From Saccharospirillum mangrovi (GTDB taxonomy: Bacteria > Pseudomonadota > Gammaproteobacteria > Pseudomonadales > Natronospirillaceae), in the NCBI RefSeq assembly GCF_003367315.1, contig NZ_CP031415.1, positions 680,001 to 744,000 of the forward strand: 64,000 nucleotides of DNA, read 5' to 3'. Below are positions 18,427 through 27,715 of the stretch, piece after piece; positions within the stretch are counted from its first letter, which is position 1; each line of letters begins with the position of its first letter. Position numbers and translations under genes: made by a program. The notes below the pieces were generated by a model. It was not told the origin of the DNA and ran no database searches. It worked only from the letters and a program-made list of their open reading frames with translations.

Positions 18427-19878
18427 ATGTCCGATCTCAAACCCGCCTTGCAAATTGCCTCTTTCACCGTGTTGCTGTGGGCGGGATTTATGGTGGTGCC
18501 GATCCTCTGGGTTGATTGGCACAACGATCAATTGGTACGGCCGCTGGTGTTTAGCGCGGTGCTCTGTGTGTTTCTGTCGCTGCTGTTTTTTGTGCTCGGT
18601 CGCGGGCAATTGCAACGGATGCGGCCACGGCAGATGTTTCTGGTCACGCTGTTTAACTGGGGCGTGTTGTCGCTGACCGGCGCTTTGCCGCTGTATTGGG
18701 GTTGGCCGGATTTGAGTTTTGTCGATGCGCTGTTTGAAAGCGTTTCGGGTTTGACCACCACCGGTTCGACCGTCATCAGCGGCCTGGATCGTGGCCCGCG
18801 TGCGTTGCTGGTGTGGCGCTCGATCACTCAGTGGGTCGGCGGCATCGGCATTATTTTGATGGCGGTGGCGGTGCTGCCGTTTTTGAAAGTCGGCGGCATG
18901 CGGTTGTTTCGTACCGAATCGTCCGAGTGGTCTGACATTCAGAACAATCGCATTGCGCGCGTGGCGTTGATGATTGCGCTGGCGTATGCGGTGTTGTCGT
19001 TGCTTGCCTTTGTTACTTATTGGGCGCTGGGTATGACCGCGTTTGAGGCGTTCAATCATGCGCTGACGTCAGTGGCGACTGGCGGTTATTCCACCTCGGA
19101 TGCGTCTTTTGGGCAGTTCAAACAGCCCTCGCTGTTGTGGGCGGCGAGTGTGTTTATGTTGCTCGGTGGCATGCCGTTTTTGTTGTTCGTTAATTCAGTG
19201 CGCGAGCGGCGTTGGCTGATCGCGAAAGACGCTCAGGTGCGGCTGCTGTTGAAGCTGGTGGTGGTCGCAACTTTGAGCGTGACCTTGTCGCGCTGGCTTG
19301 CCGGCAGCGATGAATCTTTTGGGCTGTTGTTGTCGCACAGTTTGTTCAATCTGGTGTCGGTGATTACCACCACCGGCTACGCCAGTCAGGACTACACACT
19401 GTGGGGCGGTTTCGCCTTGCTGGTGTTTGGCTTTGTGATGTTCAGCGGGGCCTGTTCCGGTTCGACCTCGGGCGGCATCAAACTGTTTCGTTATCAATTG
19501 CTGGCGTTGATGACGCGCGAACATCTGTTTCATTCGTTGCACCCCAAAGCGCACTTTTCCCGTCTCTACAATCAACGCACCGTGGAAGAAGGGGTGTTGG
19601 TGGCGGCGCTGGCGTATTTCTTTCTGGTGATGGCGAGTTGGTTCTGTTGCAGTTTGCTGTTGGCGATGACCGGCCTGGACGCGGTAACCGCGACGTCAGC
19701 AGCGCTGACCGCCTTGATGAACATCGGCCCGGGGCTCGGTGCTATCATCGGTCCGGCGGGAAATTTCAGTTCGTTGAACGATGTCGCCAAGTTGCTGTTG
19801 TGTGTGGCCATGCTGCTCGGTCGGTTGGAATTTTTAGCGCTGATTGTGCCGTTCACGCCCGGCTTCTGGCGCTGGTAA
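18427..19878 (+). CDS. TrkH-family potassium uptake channel
   Basis: A 483-residue inner-membrane protein with about ten hydrophobic segments and four selectivity-filter loops: LTTTGST, SVATGGYS, VITTTGYAS and NIGPGLG. These are the marks of the TrkH/KtrB superfamily, which forms K+ (or Na+/K+) channels gated by a cytoplasmic TrkA/KtrA ring; no such partner is encoded here. ATG 18427 is used, with an in-frame GTG three bases earlier as alternative. A KdpD-like kinase and KdpE-like regulator follow within ten bases, suggesting control of this transporter by them. Confidence 0.9.
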   Translation: MSDLKPALQIASFTVLLWAGFMVVPILWVDWHNDQLVRPLVFSAVLCVFLSLLFFVLGRGQLQRMRPRQMFLVTLFNWGVLSLTGALPLYWGWPDLSFVDALFESVSGLTTTGSTVISGLDRGPRALLVWRSITQWVGGIGIILMAVAVLPFLKVGGMRLFRTESSEWSDIQNNRIARVALMIALAYAVLSLLAFVTYWALGMTAFEAFNHALTSVATGGYSTSDASFGQFKQPSLLWAASVFMLLGGMPFLLFVNSVRERRWLIAKDAQVRLLLKLVVVATLSVTLSRWLAGSDESFGLLLSHSLFNLVSVITTTGYASQDYTLWGGFALLVFGFVMFSGACSGSTSGGIKLFRYQLLALMTREHLFHSLHPKAHFSRLYNQRTVEEGVLVAALAYFFLVMASWFCCSLLLAMTGLDAVTATSAALTALMNIGPGLGAIIGPAGNFSSLNDVAKLLLCVAMLLGRLEFLALIVPFTPGFWRW

Positions 19879-19887
19879 GGAGACGCT

Positions 19888-21255
19888 GTGTTAAGAAGCT
19901 TTTGGCCCAATCGAAACGCCTGGTTGCTGGCGACGACGTTGCCCATTCTGGTGACGCTTTTAGGCGTGTTGCCGGGCAGTTGGCTGAATCAATCAACGCA
20001 TTTATTGCTCTATTTAATGGTCGCGCTGGTGTGCGCACTTTGGACCGGTTGGGCGGGTGTGTTGATCTGCGCCTTTCTCGGTTTTGCGCTGTTTAATTTC
20101 TTCCACACCGAGCCGCGTTTCAGTTTTCAAATGCACGATGCCGGTGAACTTGCGGCGGCTTTGGCCTATGTGTTTTTTTCGTTGCTGGCCGGTTGGCTGG
20201 CGTATCAGTTGCGCTCGCAAGTTACTCAATTGCAGTTTCAGGAAGCCTTTTTAAAGGCCCAGTTGCGACTGATGGCGCGGTTGCAGCAAGGCGACGATTT
20301 GGCTGTGGCGTTGTCGGCGTTCAGCGATGAATGCGTACTCGGCCAGTTGCGATTATTTCCCGCGCCGGGTGAACGCGATGCCCACACCGGCGCCCGCGCG
20401 CTGCGTGTTGAGGTGTTGGACGACCATCGCTTGCCCGCCAGTTGGCCGACGCTGGTGCGCGGTTTGGGCGAGCAGGTTCAGACCGCGTTGGAACGTGACG
20501 CGGCCGCGGCTGAATTGAAAAGCGCCGAGCGTCAGGCCGATGAAGAGCGGTTGCGTTCGGCGCTGTTGTCGTCGGTGTCGCACGATCTGAAAACGCCGTT
20601 GGTCACGATGATGGGGTCGGCGACATCGTTGCGCGATTTGCACGCGGATTTATCGGAACAGGACCGGCTTGATCTGCTCGATTCAATCATTGACGAAAGC
20701 CAGCGCCTGGAAGGTTACATCCAGAATTTGCTCGATATGACGCGGCTCGGCCAGGGCGGTTTGTCGCTGAACCGGCAGTGGGTGTCGGTCGAGGAATTGT
20801 ATCCGGTGGTGGCGCGACGGTTGTCGCAAGACAGCCTGCGCCAGCGGCTGCGCTTTGAACCCGAGGCCGATTTACCCTCGCTCTGGGTGCACGCGGCGCT
20901 GGTCGAACAGGCGTTGTACAACGCCGTTGATAATGCCTTTAAAGCGTCGCCGCCGGATGGCCTGGTGGTGATTCGCGCACGCCGTGTCGATGACTGGCTG
21001 GAACTGGATGTCTGCGATCAGGGCAAAGGTCTGCCGCGCGATCAGTGGGAGGCGGTGTTTGAGCAGTTTTATTCGTTCAGCCGGGGCGACCGTTACGAAA
21101 AAGGGTCCGGCCTGGGGCTGACTATTTGCCGCGGCATGATGCGGGTGCACGGCGGCGAAGCGCGCATTGTGCCGGCGCCGGAAGGTTTCGGCCATTGCCT
21201 GCGATTGAGTTTGCCGCTGGTGCAGACCGGCGAGCCAGAGGAGAAGGATGAATGA
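19888..21255 (+). CDS. KdpD-like sensor histidine kinase lacking the KdpD/USP N-terminus
   Basis: A 455-residue kinase with a GTG start and a TAAGGAG ribosome site. Residues about 10-115 contain the four-helix DUF4118 membrane domain of KdpD. These are followed by a coiled linker, the HisKA H-box SSVSHDLKTPLVTMMG, and HATPase boxes DNAFKAS, DQGKGLP and KGSGLGLTIC. Classical KdpD is about 890 residues; the N-terminal osmosensory KdpD and universal-stress domains are absent. It overlaps the KdpE gene by four bases. It likely senses K+ or turgor and controls trkH or distant kdp genes; no kdpFABC is present in the window. Confidence 0.87.
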   Translation: MLRSFWPNRNAWLLATTLPILVTLLGVLPGSWLNQSTHLLLYLMVALVCALWTGWAGVLICAFLGFALFNFFHTEPRFSFQMHDAGELAAALAYVFFSLLAGWLAYQLRSQVTQLQFQEAFLKAQLRLMARLQQGDDLAVALSAFSDECVLGQLRLFPAPGERDAHTGARALRVEVLDDHRLPASWPTLVRGLGEQVQTALERDAAAAELKSAERQADEERLRSALLSSVSHDLKTPLVTMMGSATSLRDLHADLSEQDRLDLLDSIIDESQRLEGYIQNLLDMTRLGQGGLSLNRQWVSVEELYPVVARRLSQDSLRQRLRFEPEADLPSLWVHAALVEQALYNAVDNAFKASPPDGLVVIRARRVDDWLELDVCDQGKGLPRDQWEAVFEQFYSFSRGDRYEKGSGLGLTICRGMMRVHGGEARIVPAPEGFGHCLRLSLPLVQTGEPEEKDE

Positions 21256-21950
21256 GCCGTATCCTGATCGTCGATGACGAACCCCAGATTCGCAAATTCC
21301 TGCGCATCAGTCTGGCGTCGCAAGGTTACGACGTGATCGAAGCCAGCGACGGCCAGACCGGCCTGGCGCAAGCCGCCTTGGCGGAACCGGCGCTGGTGGT
21401 GCTCGATCTGGGTTTGCCGGATCTCGATGGCAAAGAAGTGCTGCGTCGCATTCTGGCGGAGCGATCGGTGCCGGTGCTGGTGTTGTCGGTGCGTTCGGAC
21501 GAAGCGGAAAAAGTGCGGGCGCTCGATTTGGGCGCCGAAGATTACGTCGTCAAACCGTTCAGCGTGAATGAACTGCTGGCACGGGTGCGGCGACTGCTGG
21601 CGTCGCGCAGCATCGAGCCGGTGCAACCGGAACCGCGTTTTGAAAACGAGCAGTTGAGCATCGATGTGGCCCAGCATCGCTTGCTGGTCGGCGGTGAAAG
21701 CGTGGTGCTGACGCGCAAGGAATGGTCGGTGTTGCGCCTGTTGATGCACTCGCCCGGCCGGTTGGTAACGCAAACGGCGTTGCTTGAAGCCATCTGGGGG
21801 CCAACCCACCGCGATGACACCCAGTACCTGCGCAACGTTGTCCGCCAGTTGCGCCAGAAGTTGGGCGATGACGCGGCCAATCCGCGTTACATCGAAACCG
21901 AGCCGGGTGTCGGTTACCGCTTTTTGGGGCAGTCGTCCGGTGCCGCTTGA
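21252..21950 (+). CDS. KdpE-like OmpR-family response regulator
   Basis: A 232-residue regulator. It has an N-terminal receiver (acidic VDDE, phospho-Asp in LVVLDLGLPDLDG at about residue 53, Lys in VVKPFSVNELLAR) and a C-terminal OmpR-type winged helix (TRKEWSVLRLLMHSPGRLVT, then YLRNVVRQLRQKLGDD). The C-terminal DNA-binding helix and the GVGYRFL ending closely resemble KdpE. It is translationally coupled to the kinase gene (ATGA overlap). Target promoters were not identified. Confidence 0.88.
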   Translation: MSRILIVDDEPQIRKFLRISLASQGYDVIEASDGQTGLAQAALAEPALVVLDLGLPDLDGKEVLRRILAERSVPVLVLSVRSDEAEKVRALDLGAEDYVVKPFSVNELLARVRRLLASRSIEPVQPEPRFENEQLSIDVAQHRLLVGGESVVLTRKEWSVLRLLMHSPGRLVTQTALLEAIWGPTHRDDTQYLRNVVRQLRQKLGDDAANPRYIETEPGVGYRFLGQSSGAA

Positions 21951-22029
21951 TCGCGAGCCGCCGCTGGGGCAAACTGCCCGCCGGTGTCGATATCCGGCAC
22001 CCATCCCACCTGTAGAGGAGGCGTTAATT

Positions 22030-22077
22030 ATGTCCATCATCTTCTTTGAGCTTGCCCCAGTGGCAGGTCGAGGCTGA
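22030..22077 (+). CDS. Putative 15-residue leader peptide before rsgA
   Basis: A short ORF (MSIIFFELAPVAGRG, stop at 22075-22077) has a strong GAGGAG ribosome site (about 22015-22021). It is followed by three hairpins before rsgA (22139-22164 and 22175-22193 with perfect stems, GGAGC/GCTCC at about 22097-22110). A ribosome on this ORF could influence the hairpins, as in attenuation. No matching known leader was recognised; chance is possible. Confidence 0.35.
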   Translation: MSIIFFELAPVAGRG

Positions 22078-22138
22078 GCGCACTCCTGTCGTTTGTGGAG
22101 CCTTCGCTCCTGTTCTACCTGCCCTGAATCGGAATGGA

Positions 22139-22193
22139 TCAATCCAGTTTTGACGCTGGATTGAAGTCTGTGTTTGCCCGCCTTTGGCGGGCA
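22139..22193 (+). promoter_or_regulatory. Two consecutive hairpins in the rsgA leader
   Basis: TCAATCCAG (22139-22147) pairs perfectly with CTGGATTGA (22156-22164). TGCCCGCC (22175-22182) pairs with GGCGGGCA (22186-22193) across TTT. The second ends 18 bases before the rsgA start. No U-tract follows either, so simple terminators are unlikely; they fit an RNA leader structure. Confidence 0.45.
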
Positions 22194-22211
22194 CCGTGAT
22201 GGGAAACCCTC

Positions 22212-23264
22212 ATGACATCAATGAATTACTCGCTGGCCGAACTCGGCTGGCGCCCGGTATTTTTGCAACAACTGACGCTCGACGAACTGGAAACCGGCCG
22301 TGCCGCCCGAGTCACGGCGGTGCATCGTGATCGGCTGGAATGGCTCGATGAAACCGGCGCTCACAACTGGTTGATCAGCGGCCCCTGGCGGCATGCCGAG
22401 GCAGAAGATCGCCCGACTTTGGGCGACTGGCTCTGGCTGGATGCCGCTGGCGAACCACAACGCTTGCTGGAACGGCAGACCTTGCTGCGTCGCACCGCTT
22501 CGGGCACTGAACCCAAACCGCAGTTGATCGCTGCCAATTTGGACACCTTGCTGATCGTGGCGTCCTGCAACGCCGACTTTAATCTGTCGCGTTTGGAGCG
22601 CTATCTGGCGTTGGCGCTGGATGCCGGTGTCGACCCGGTCATCGTACTGACCAAGGCCGACCTTGCGGACGATATGGAGGCTTTTCGCGACCAGGCGCAA
22701 ACCCTGCGCGCCGGCTTGCCGGTGGTTTGTCTGGATGCCCGCCAGGATTGGGCGACCGATGCGCTGGCGCCCTGGCTAACACCAGGCCAAAGCCTGGCGT
22801 TGGTTGGTTCGTCCGGCGTTGGTAAAACCACCTTGACCAACAGTCTGATTGGCGAGCAGCGGTTTTTTACCGCCGCCATTCGCGAAGACGACGCCAAAGG
22901 CCGACACACCACCACGCAACGCCAGATGGTGCGCACCCAGGCCGGTGCCTGGATTATGGACACACCGGGCATGCGCGAATTGCGATTGGGCGATTCCATC
23001 AGCGGCGTCAGTGCGGTGTTCGACGACATCGAAACACTGGCGCAGCAGTGCCGCTTTGGCGATTGCTCCCATCAGGGCGATGCCGGTTGTGCGGTGGCAG
23101 CGGCGATTGAGTCGGGCGAATTGGATGCGCGGCGATTGCGGTCGTACCAGAAGTTGCAGCGTGAGGCAGTACATGCCAGCGAAACCGCCTGGCAAAAACG
23201 TCGGCGTTACCGGGCATTTGGCAAACTGGTGAAGCAGTCGCAAAAGATACGAAGTTCGGATTGA
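22212..23264 (+). CDS. rsgA: Ribosome small-subunit-dependent GTPase RsgA
   Basis: A 350-residue circularly permuted GTPase that helps mature the 30S ribosomal subunit. It has an N-terminal OB-like region, G4 TKAD at about residues 141-144, P-loop GSSGVGKTT at about 196-204, and G3 DTPGMRE. A C-terminal zinc motif follows (CRFGDCSHQGDAGCAV: Cys, Cys, His, Cys). Length and permuted motif order are diagnostic. It is preceded by an unusual leader with a tiny ORF and hairpins. Confidence 0.93.
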   Translation: MTSMNYSLAELGWRPVFLQQLTLDELETGRAARVTAVHRDRLEWLDETGAHNWLISGPWRHAEAEDRPTLGDWLWLDAAGEPQRLLERQTLLRRTASGTEPKPQLIAANLDTLLIVASCNADFNLSRLERYLALALDAGVDPVIVLTKADLADDMEAFRDQAQTLRAGLPVVCLDARQDWATDALAPWLTPGQSLALVGSSGVGKTTLTNSLIGEQRFFTAAIREDDAKGRHTTTQRQMVRTQAGAWIMDTPGMRELRLGDSISGVSAVFDDIETLAQQCRFGDCSHQGDAGCAVAAAIESGELDARRLRSYQKLQREAVHASETAWQKRRRYRAFGKLVKQSQKIRSSD

Positions 23265-23859
<595 letters not shown>

Positions 23860-23896
23860 ACTTGCTGAACCGCATCGCGGTTAGCCCAAATTGATA

Positions 23897-23922
23897 AAAG
23901 GTCGCTTACAGCGGCCTTTTTT
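23897..23922 (+). terminator. Intrinsic terminator of the cold-shock gene
   Basis: AAAGGTCGC (23897-23905) pairs with GCGGCCTTT (23911-23919) with one G-U pair across loop TTACA, followed by a T run to 23922. Confidence 0.85.
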
Positions 23923-23970
23923 GTGCCCGATGGTTTTTCGCTTTGAGCGTAAGCCCTTCAAGGAAACCCT

Positions 23971-24630
23971 ATGAACGCTCGCCAACGACTGTTTTCCCTG
24001 CTGCTGGCTATCGTCACGCTGGCTGGTTGTGCCAGCAAACACCCGGCCGTGGAACCTGCCGATTTATCGCAACTGGTGGTGTTTGATTGCCAGAGCCTGG
24101 CGCTCAGTCTGGTGCCAACCCGCGACGACGAAGCGCTGCTGTATTTACCGGATCGGCTGGTGACGGTGCGCCATCAACCGGCCGCATCGGGCGTGTTGTA
24201 TTTAGGCGACGGTTTGATGTTCTGGAGCAAAGGCGACTCGGCGCAATTGCGAATTGACGACCAGCCACAGCGGGCCTGTGAACTCAGCACTTTGCGCCAG
24301 CCGCGCGATCGCCAGGGCCGCTATCCGATTGATTTTCGTGCCACTGGCAATGAACCGGGCTGGTTACTGGAGTTGAGTCATGCCGAGATTCGGTTGCTGA
24401 CAGACTACGGTCAGTCTCGCACCGTCATGCCGTTGCCAACACCGGAGGTTGACGGTCAAACGTTGATCTACCGTGCGAACAGACGATCCACCAACCTGGT
24501 ATTGCACCTGGAGCCGATGGCGTGCCAGGACACCATGAGTGATGAAACCTTTGAGTGGACTGTTGAGGTGACTCTGAACGGCCAATCATTACAAGGCTGT
24601 GGTCGGCCGCTAACCGACCACTGGCATTGA
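23971..24630 (+). CDS. Outer-membrane lipoprotein with MliC-like and COG3650-like domains
   Basis: A 219-residue lipoprotein. The signal ends in a lipobox (TLAGC, Cys about residue 20). Residues about 37-95 (VFDCQSLALSLVPT...GLMFWSKGDSAQL) resemble the MliC/C-type lysozyme inhibitor fold. The C-terminal part (FRATGNEPGWLLEL...MSDETFEWTVEVTLNG...GCGRPL) resembles the COG3650 domain often found with it. It may bind or block a periplasmic or host lysozyme, but that is inference. It stands alone after the cold-shock terminator and is convergent with waaA. Confidence 0.7.
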   Translation: MNARQRLFSLLLAIVTLAGCASKHPAVEPADLSQLVVFDCQSLALSLVPTRDDEALLYLPDRLVTVRHQPAASGVLYLGDGLMFWSKGDSAQLRIDDQPQRACELSTLRQPRDRQGRYPIDFRATGNEPGWLLELSHAEIRLLTDYGQSRTVMPLPTPEVDGQTLIYRANRRSTNLVLHLEPMACQDTMSDETFEWTVEVTLNGQSLQGCGRPLTDHWH

Positions 24631-24636
24631 ATGGAA

Positions 24637-25968
24637 TTAATGCCCTGTGCTCAGCGGGCGGATGTCACGCGATGGGCTGGACGGATTGGCGTCTGAATCC
24701 AGTTCCAGGTGTTTCTCGATCCAGCTTTCCAGGCGGCGCAAAGCGCCTTGCTGCTGTTGGAAAAACAGGTAGGCGCGTTGGCCGTAGGTGTCGCGCAAAT
24801 CCTGGCTTTGCAGCAGCCCGAGCAGGCGTTGGGTCAGCTCTTCGTTACCGCTCACTTTCACCAGACAGTGCTCGCCGAGCATCGCATCGACAATGGATTG
24901 GAAGTTGAAAAAACTCGGTCCGATTAAAATCGGTTTCGCCAGCGCCGCCGGTTCGATGGGGTTGTGACCACCACCGCCATTGAAGGTGTTGCCAACCACC
25001 GACACATGCGCCACACCATAAAACAGCAGTAATTCACCCAAGGTATCGCCCAGAAACACCGCGTCGTTTTTACGCGGTTTGGGCGTGCGTGAGCGGCGGC
25101 TGTAGCGCCAGCAATCGCGATCGAGCAGGTCGGCGACGTTATCAAAACGGTCCGGGTGACGCGGCACCAAAATCAACAAGGCATCGGGCAATTTGGCGCG
25201 AATGGTGCGATGCACGGCCAGAAAGATTTCGTCTTCTCCGGCGTGCGTGCTGGCCGCCACCCAGACAGGACGGCCGGACAATTGCTGACGATAGGTGTCG
25301 ATCTGGCTGTGCAATTCTGGCGTCAGTGGCAGATCGAATTTGATTGAACCGGTGACTTCAATGCGCTCGGTAGCAATGCCCAACTGGCCGAAACGTTCGG
25401 CGTCGGGCGCGTATTGCGCCGCTACGCCGCTGAGGTTTTTCACCATGGGGCCGATCAGCCGATGCAGCCGTTGGTAACCGCGCAGCGAACGTTGCGACAA
25501 GCGACCATTCGCCAACAACACCGGTACTTTGGCAACCTGGCAGGCGTGCAATAAATTCGGCCACAACTCGGTTTCGATGATCACCAGCGCGCGCGGTTGC
25601 AGTCGTTTCAGCAAGCGCCGCTGCACGTGCGGTAAATCCCAGGGCAGATAAGCGTGGTGCACGCTATCGCCGAATTGCGCTTTGACGGTGTCCGAGCCGG
25701 TCGGCGTCATGGTGGTGACCAGCACCGGCATGTCCGGGTGGCGCTCCAGCCAGCGGTCGATCAATGGCTTGGCGGCGATGGTTTCGCCGACGCTGACCGA
25801 ATGCACCCAGAGTGCGCCGGTTGGCATATCCGGCCAATGACCAAAACGCTCAGCGATGCGCCGGCGATAACCCGGCAAGGTGCGCCCGCGCAGCCATACA
25901 CGGACCAGCAACAGCGGCGTAATCAGATAAAAAATCAGGGAATAGAGGTGGCGCACCAGGGTGTTCAT
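24637..25968 (-). CDS. waaA: 3-deoxy-D-manno-octulosonic acid transferase WaaA (KdtA)
   Basis: A 443-residue membrane-anchored GT-B glycosyltransferase that adds Kdo to lipid IVA during LPS core synthesis. It has an N-terminal hydrophobic anchor (LYSLIFYLITPLLLVRVW), the acceptor region with GALWVHSVSVGE (catalytic Glu about residue 60) and the donor-site region with NTFNGGGGHNPIEPAAL. The ATG at 25968 overlaps the hemW stop (ATGA), so it is the last gene of the long minus-strand block. Its presence supports an LPS-bearing Gram-negative host. Confidence 0.93.
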   Translation of the reverse strand: MNTLVRHLYSLIFYLITPLLLVRVWLRGRTLPGYRRRIAERFGHWPDMPTGALWVHSVSVGETIAAKPLIDRWLERHPDMPVLVTTMTPTGSDTVKAQFGDSVHHAYLPWDLPHVQRRLLKRLQPRALVIIETELWPNLLHACQVAKVPVLLANGRLSQRSLRGYQRLHRLIGPMVKNLSGVAAQYAPDAERFGQLGIATERIEVTGSIKFDLPLTPELHSQIDTYRQQLSGRPVWVAASTHAGEDEIFLAVHRTIRAKLPDALLILVPRHPDRFDNVADLLDRDCWRYSRRSRTPKPRKNDAVFLGDTLGELLLFYGVAHVSVVGNTFNGGGGHNPIEPAALAKPILIGPSFFNFQSIVDAMLGEHCLVKVSGNEELTQRLLGLLQSQDLRDTYGQRAYLFFQQQQGALRRLESWIEKHLELDSDANPSSPSRDIRPLSTGH

Positions 25969-27107
25969 GCCAGCCACTCGGCGAGAATGTCGTTCAAGTA
26001 TAGAAAACCTTGGGGTGTGGTACGCAAGCGTCCGGCCTCTATCGTCAGTAAATTTTGTTGCTGCAAGCGGCTCAGCCTGGGTTCCAGTGTAGCGCTATCC
26101 AGACCGGTCGCGACTTCAAAGTGCGCCAGCGGCATGCCTTCGACCAACCGCAGTGTGTTGATGAAGTAATCGAACGGGCGATCCTCCGGCTCGACCGCTT
26201 CTTCCTGTCGAACCAGAAGGCGCGAACGATCCAGATAATCTTTTGGCAATCGCGTCTTGCGGGTGCGTCGAATCGAAAAGGGTTCAGCCTGAGTAATTTT
26301 ACCGTGCGCGCCCGGGCCTAAACCCAGATAGTCGCCATAGCCCCAGTAGTTCAAATTGTGTTGGCAACGCTGGCCGTCGCGCGCGTAAGCCGAGACTTCG
26401 TATTGCGCAAAACCGGCCTCCGCCAGACGCGCCTGGCCGGCTTCCTGAATCGCCCAGAGTGTTTCATCGACCGGCAATTCCGGCGGCCGCCGATAAAATT
26501 CGGTGTTCGGTTCGATGGTGAGTTGGTACCAACTCAGGTGCGTCGGTGCGAGCGCAATAGCGCGGTCGAGATCGGCCAACGCATCGGCCTCGCTTTGTTC
26601 CGGCAAACCGTGCATCAGGTCGATATTGAAATTATCGAAGCCAGCCAGCCGAGCGCGTTCGACCGCACGCACGGCCTGGCCGGGGTCGTGAATACGACCG
26701 AGTTTTTGCAGTTGCGAAGCCTGAAAACTCTGCACGCCAATCGACAAACGATTCACGCCCGCTGCGCGCAAATCGGCAAAGCGACTTTCATCGACGGTGC
26801 CTGGGTTAGCTTCCAGCGTGATTTCGCAATCGCGGTCGAAACCTAAGCGTTGATCGAGCGAGTTTAAGATTGCGCCGACGGTGTTTGCGCTCAATAAACT
26901 GGGTGTACCGCCGCCAAAAAATACTGAGCGAATGCGGCGGCCTTGCGCCAAGGGTGCATCCTGTTCCAGGTCTTCCAATAAACGCGTTAAATATTCAGCT
27001 TCAGGAATGGCATTGGGGTCGGCGGCGTGCGAATTAAAATCGCAGTACGGGCATTTGCGCACGCACCAGGGCACGTGCACGTAAACGGATAAATCGGGCA
27101 GCGTCAT
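25965..27107 (-). CDS. hemW: Radical SAM heme chaperone HemW (coproporphyrinogen oxidase-like)
   Basis: A 380-residue radical SAM protein. The cluster motif CVRKCPYC places Cys at residues 15, 19 and 22, with the YVHVPWC opening of the HemN/HemW group. The extra N-terminal Cys of true HemN and its length (about 455) are missing, and FFGGGTPSLL and SIGVQSFQ are present, so HemW is the better call. It inserts or transfers heme to respiratory proteins. It overlaps both rdgB (27104-27107) and waaA. Confidence 0.92.
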   Translation of the reverse strand: MTLPDLSVYVHVPWCVRKCPYCDFNSHAADPNAIPEAEYLTRLLEDLEQDAPLAQGRRIRSVFFGGGTPSLLSANTVGAILNSLDQRLGFDRDCEITLEANPGTVDESRFADLRAAGVNRLSIGVQSFQASQLQKLGRIHDPGQAVRAVERARLAGFDNFNIDLMHGLPEQSEADALADLDRAIALAPTHLSWYQLTIEPNTEFYRRPPELPVDETLWAIQEAGQARLAEAGFAQYEVSAYARDGQRCQHNLNYWGYGDYLGLGPGAHGKITQAEPFSIRRTRKTRLPKDYLDRSRLLVRQEEAVEPEDRPFDYFINTLRLVEGMPLAHFEVATGLDSATLEPRLSRLQQQNLLTIEAGRLRTTPQGFLYLNDILAEWLA

Positions 27108-27715
27108 ACCTTGAGCCGGTCACGCAGCAGCGGTAATAACGCCGCCATCGCCTGGCCGCGATGCGACAGTTTATTCTTGGTGGCTTTGTCGAGTTCGGCG
27201 GCGGTTTTGCCCAATTCGGGTACGAAAAATACCGGGTCGTAACCAAAGCCATCCTGACCGACGGGCGCGTCCAGAATGACGCCTTCCCAACTGCGTTGAA
27301 CGACCAGCGGTGTCGGGTCCAGAGCGTGGCGCATAAACGCCAGTACGCATTGGAAACGGGCGCTGCGCTGCTCGCTCGCAGCGCCATCGAGGCGCTGCAA
27401 TAAATACTCGATGTTGGCGGCATCATTTTTCTCGCCGCCGGCGCGTTGGGAAAACCGCGCTGAATAGATACCCGGTTCGCCGTTCAATGCATCGACTTCC
27501 AAACCGGAATCGTCGGCCAATGCCGGTCGGCCGGTGGCCGCGGCTGCGTGGCGCGCTTTCAGAATGGCGTTTTCGATAAAGCTCAGGCCAGTTTCGTCGG
27601 CATCGCTGACACCCAGTTCTCCCTGCGGCTGAATGTCGATGTTCAGCGGCGCCAACAGCTGTTTGAATTCGCGCAGCTTGCCGGCGTTGCCCGATGCCAA
27701 AACCCATTGGCTCAT
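27104..27715 (-). CDS. rdgB: XTP/dITP diphosphatase RdgB
   Basis: A 203-residue Ham1-family pyrophosphatase that removes ITP, dITP and XTP from the nucleotide pool. The opening WVLASGNAGKLREFKQLL, the catalytic ADDSGLEVDALNGEPGIYSAR segment and the C-terminal DGFGYDPVF and LSHRGQA motifs are all intact. The start was set at 27715, overlapping the stop of the DUF4426 gene. Confidence 0.95.
   Translation of the reverse strand: MSQWVLASGNAGKLREFKQLLAPLNIDIQPQGELGVSDADETGLSFIENAILKARHAAAATGRPALADDSGLEVDALNGEPGIYSARFSQRAGGEKNDAANIEYLLQRLDGAASEQRSARFQCVLAFMRHALDPTPLVVQRSWEGVILDAPVGQDGFGYDPVFFVPELGKTAAELDKATKNKLSHRGQAMAALLPLLRDRLKV

Noticed and set aside
18427-21950. Complete Kdp system
   Set aside because: KdpFABC is absent and the channel is TrkH; only a KdpD/KdpE-like pair is present.
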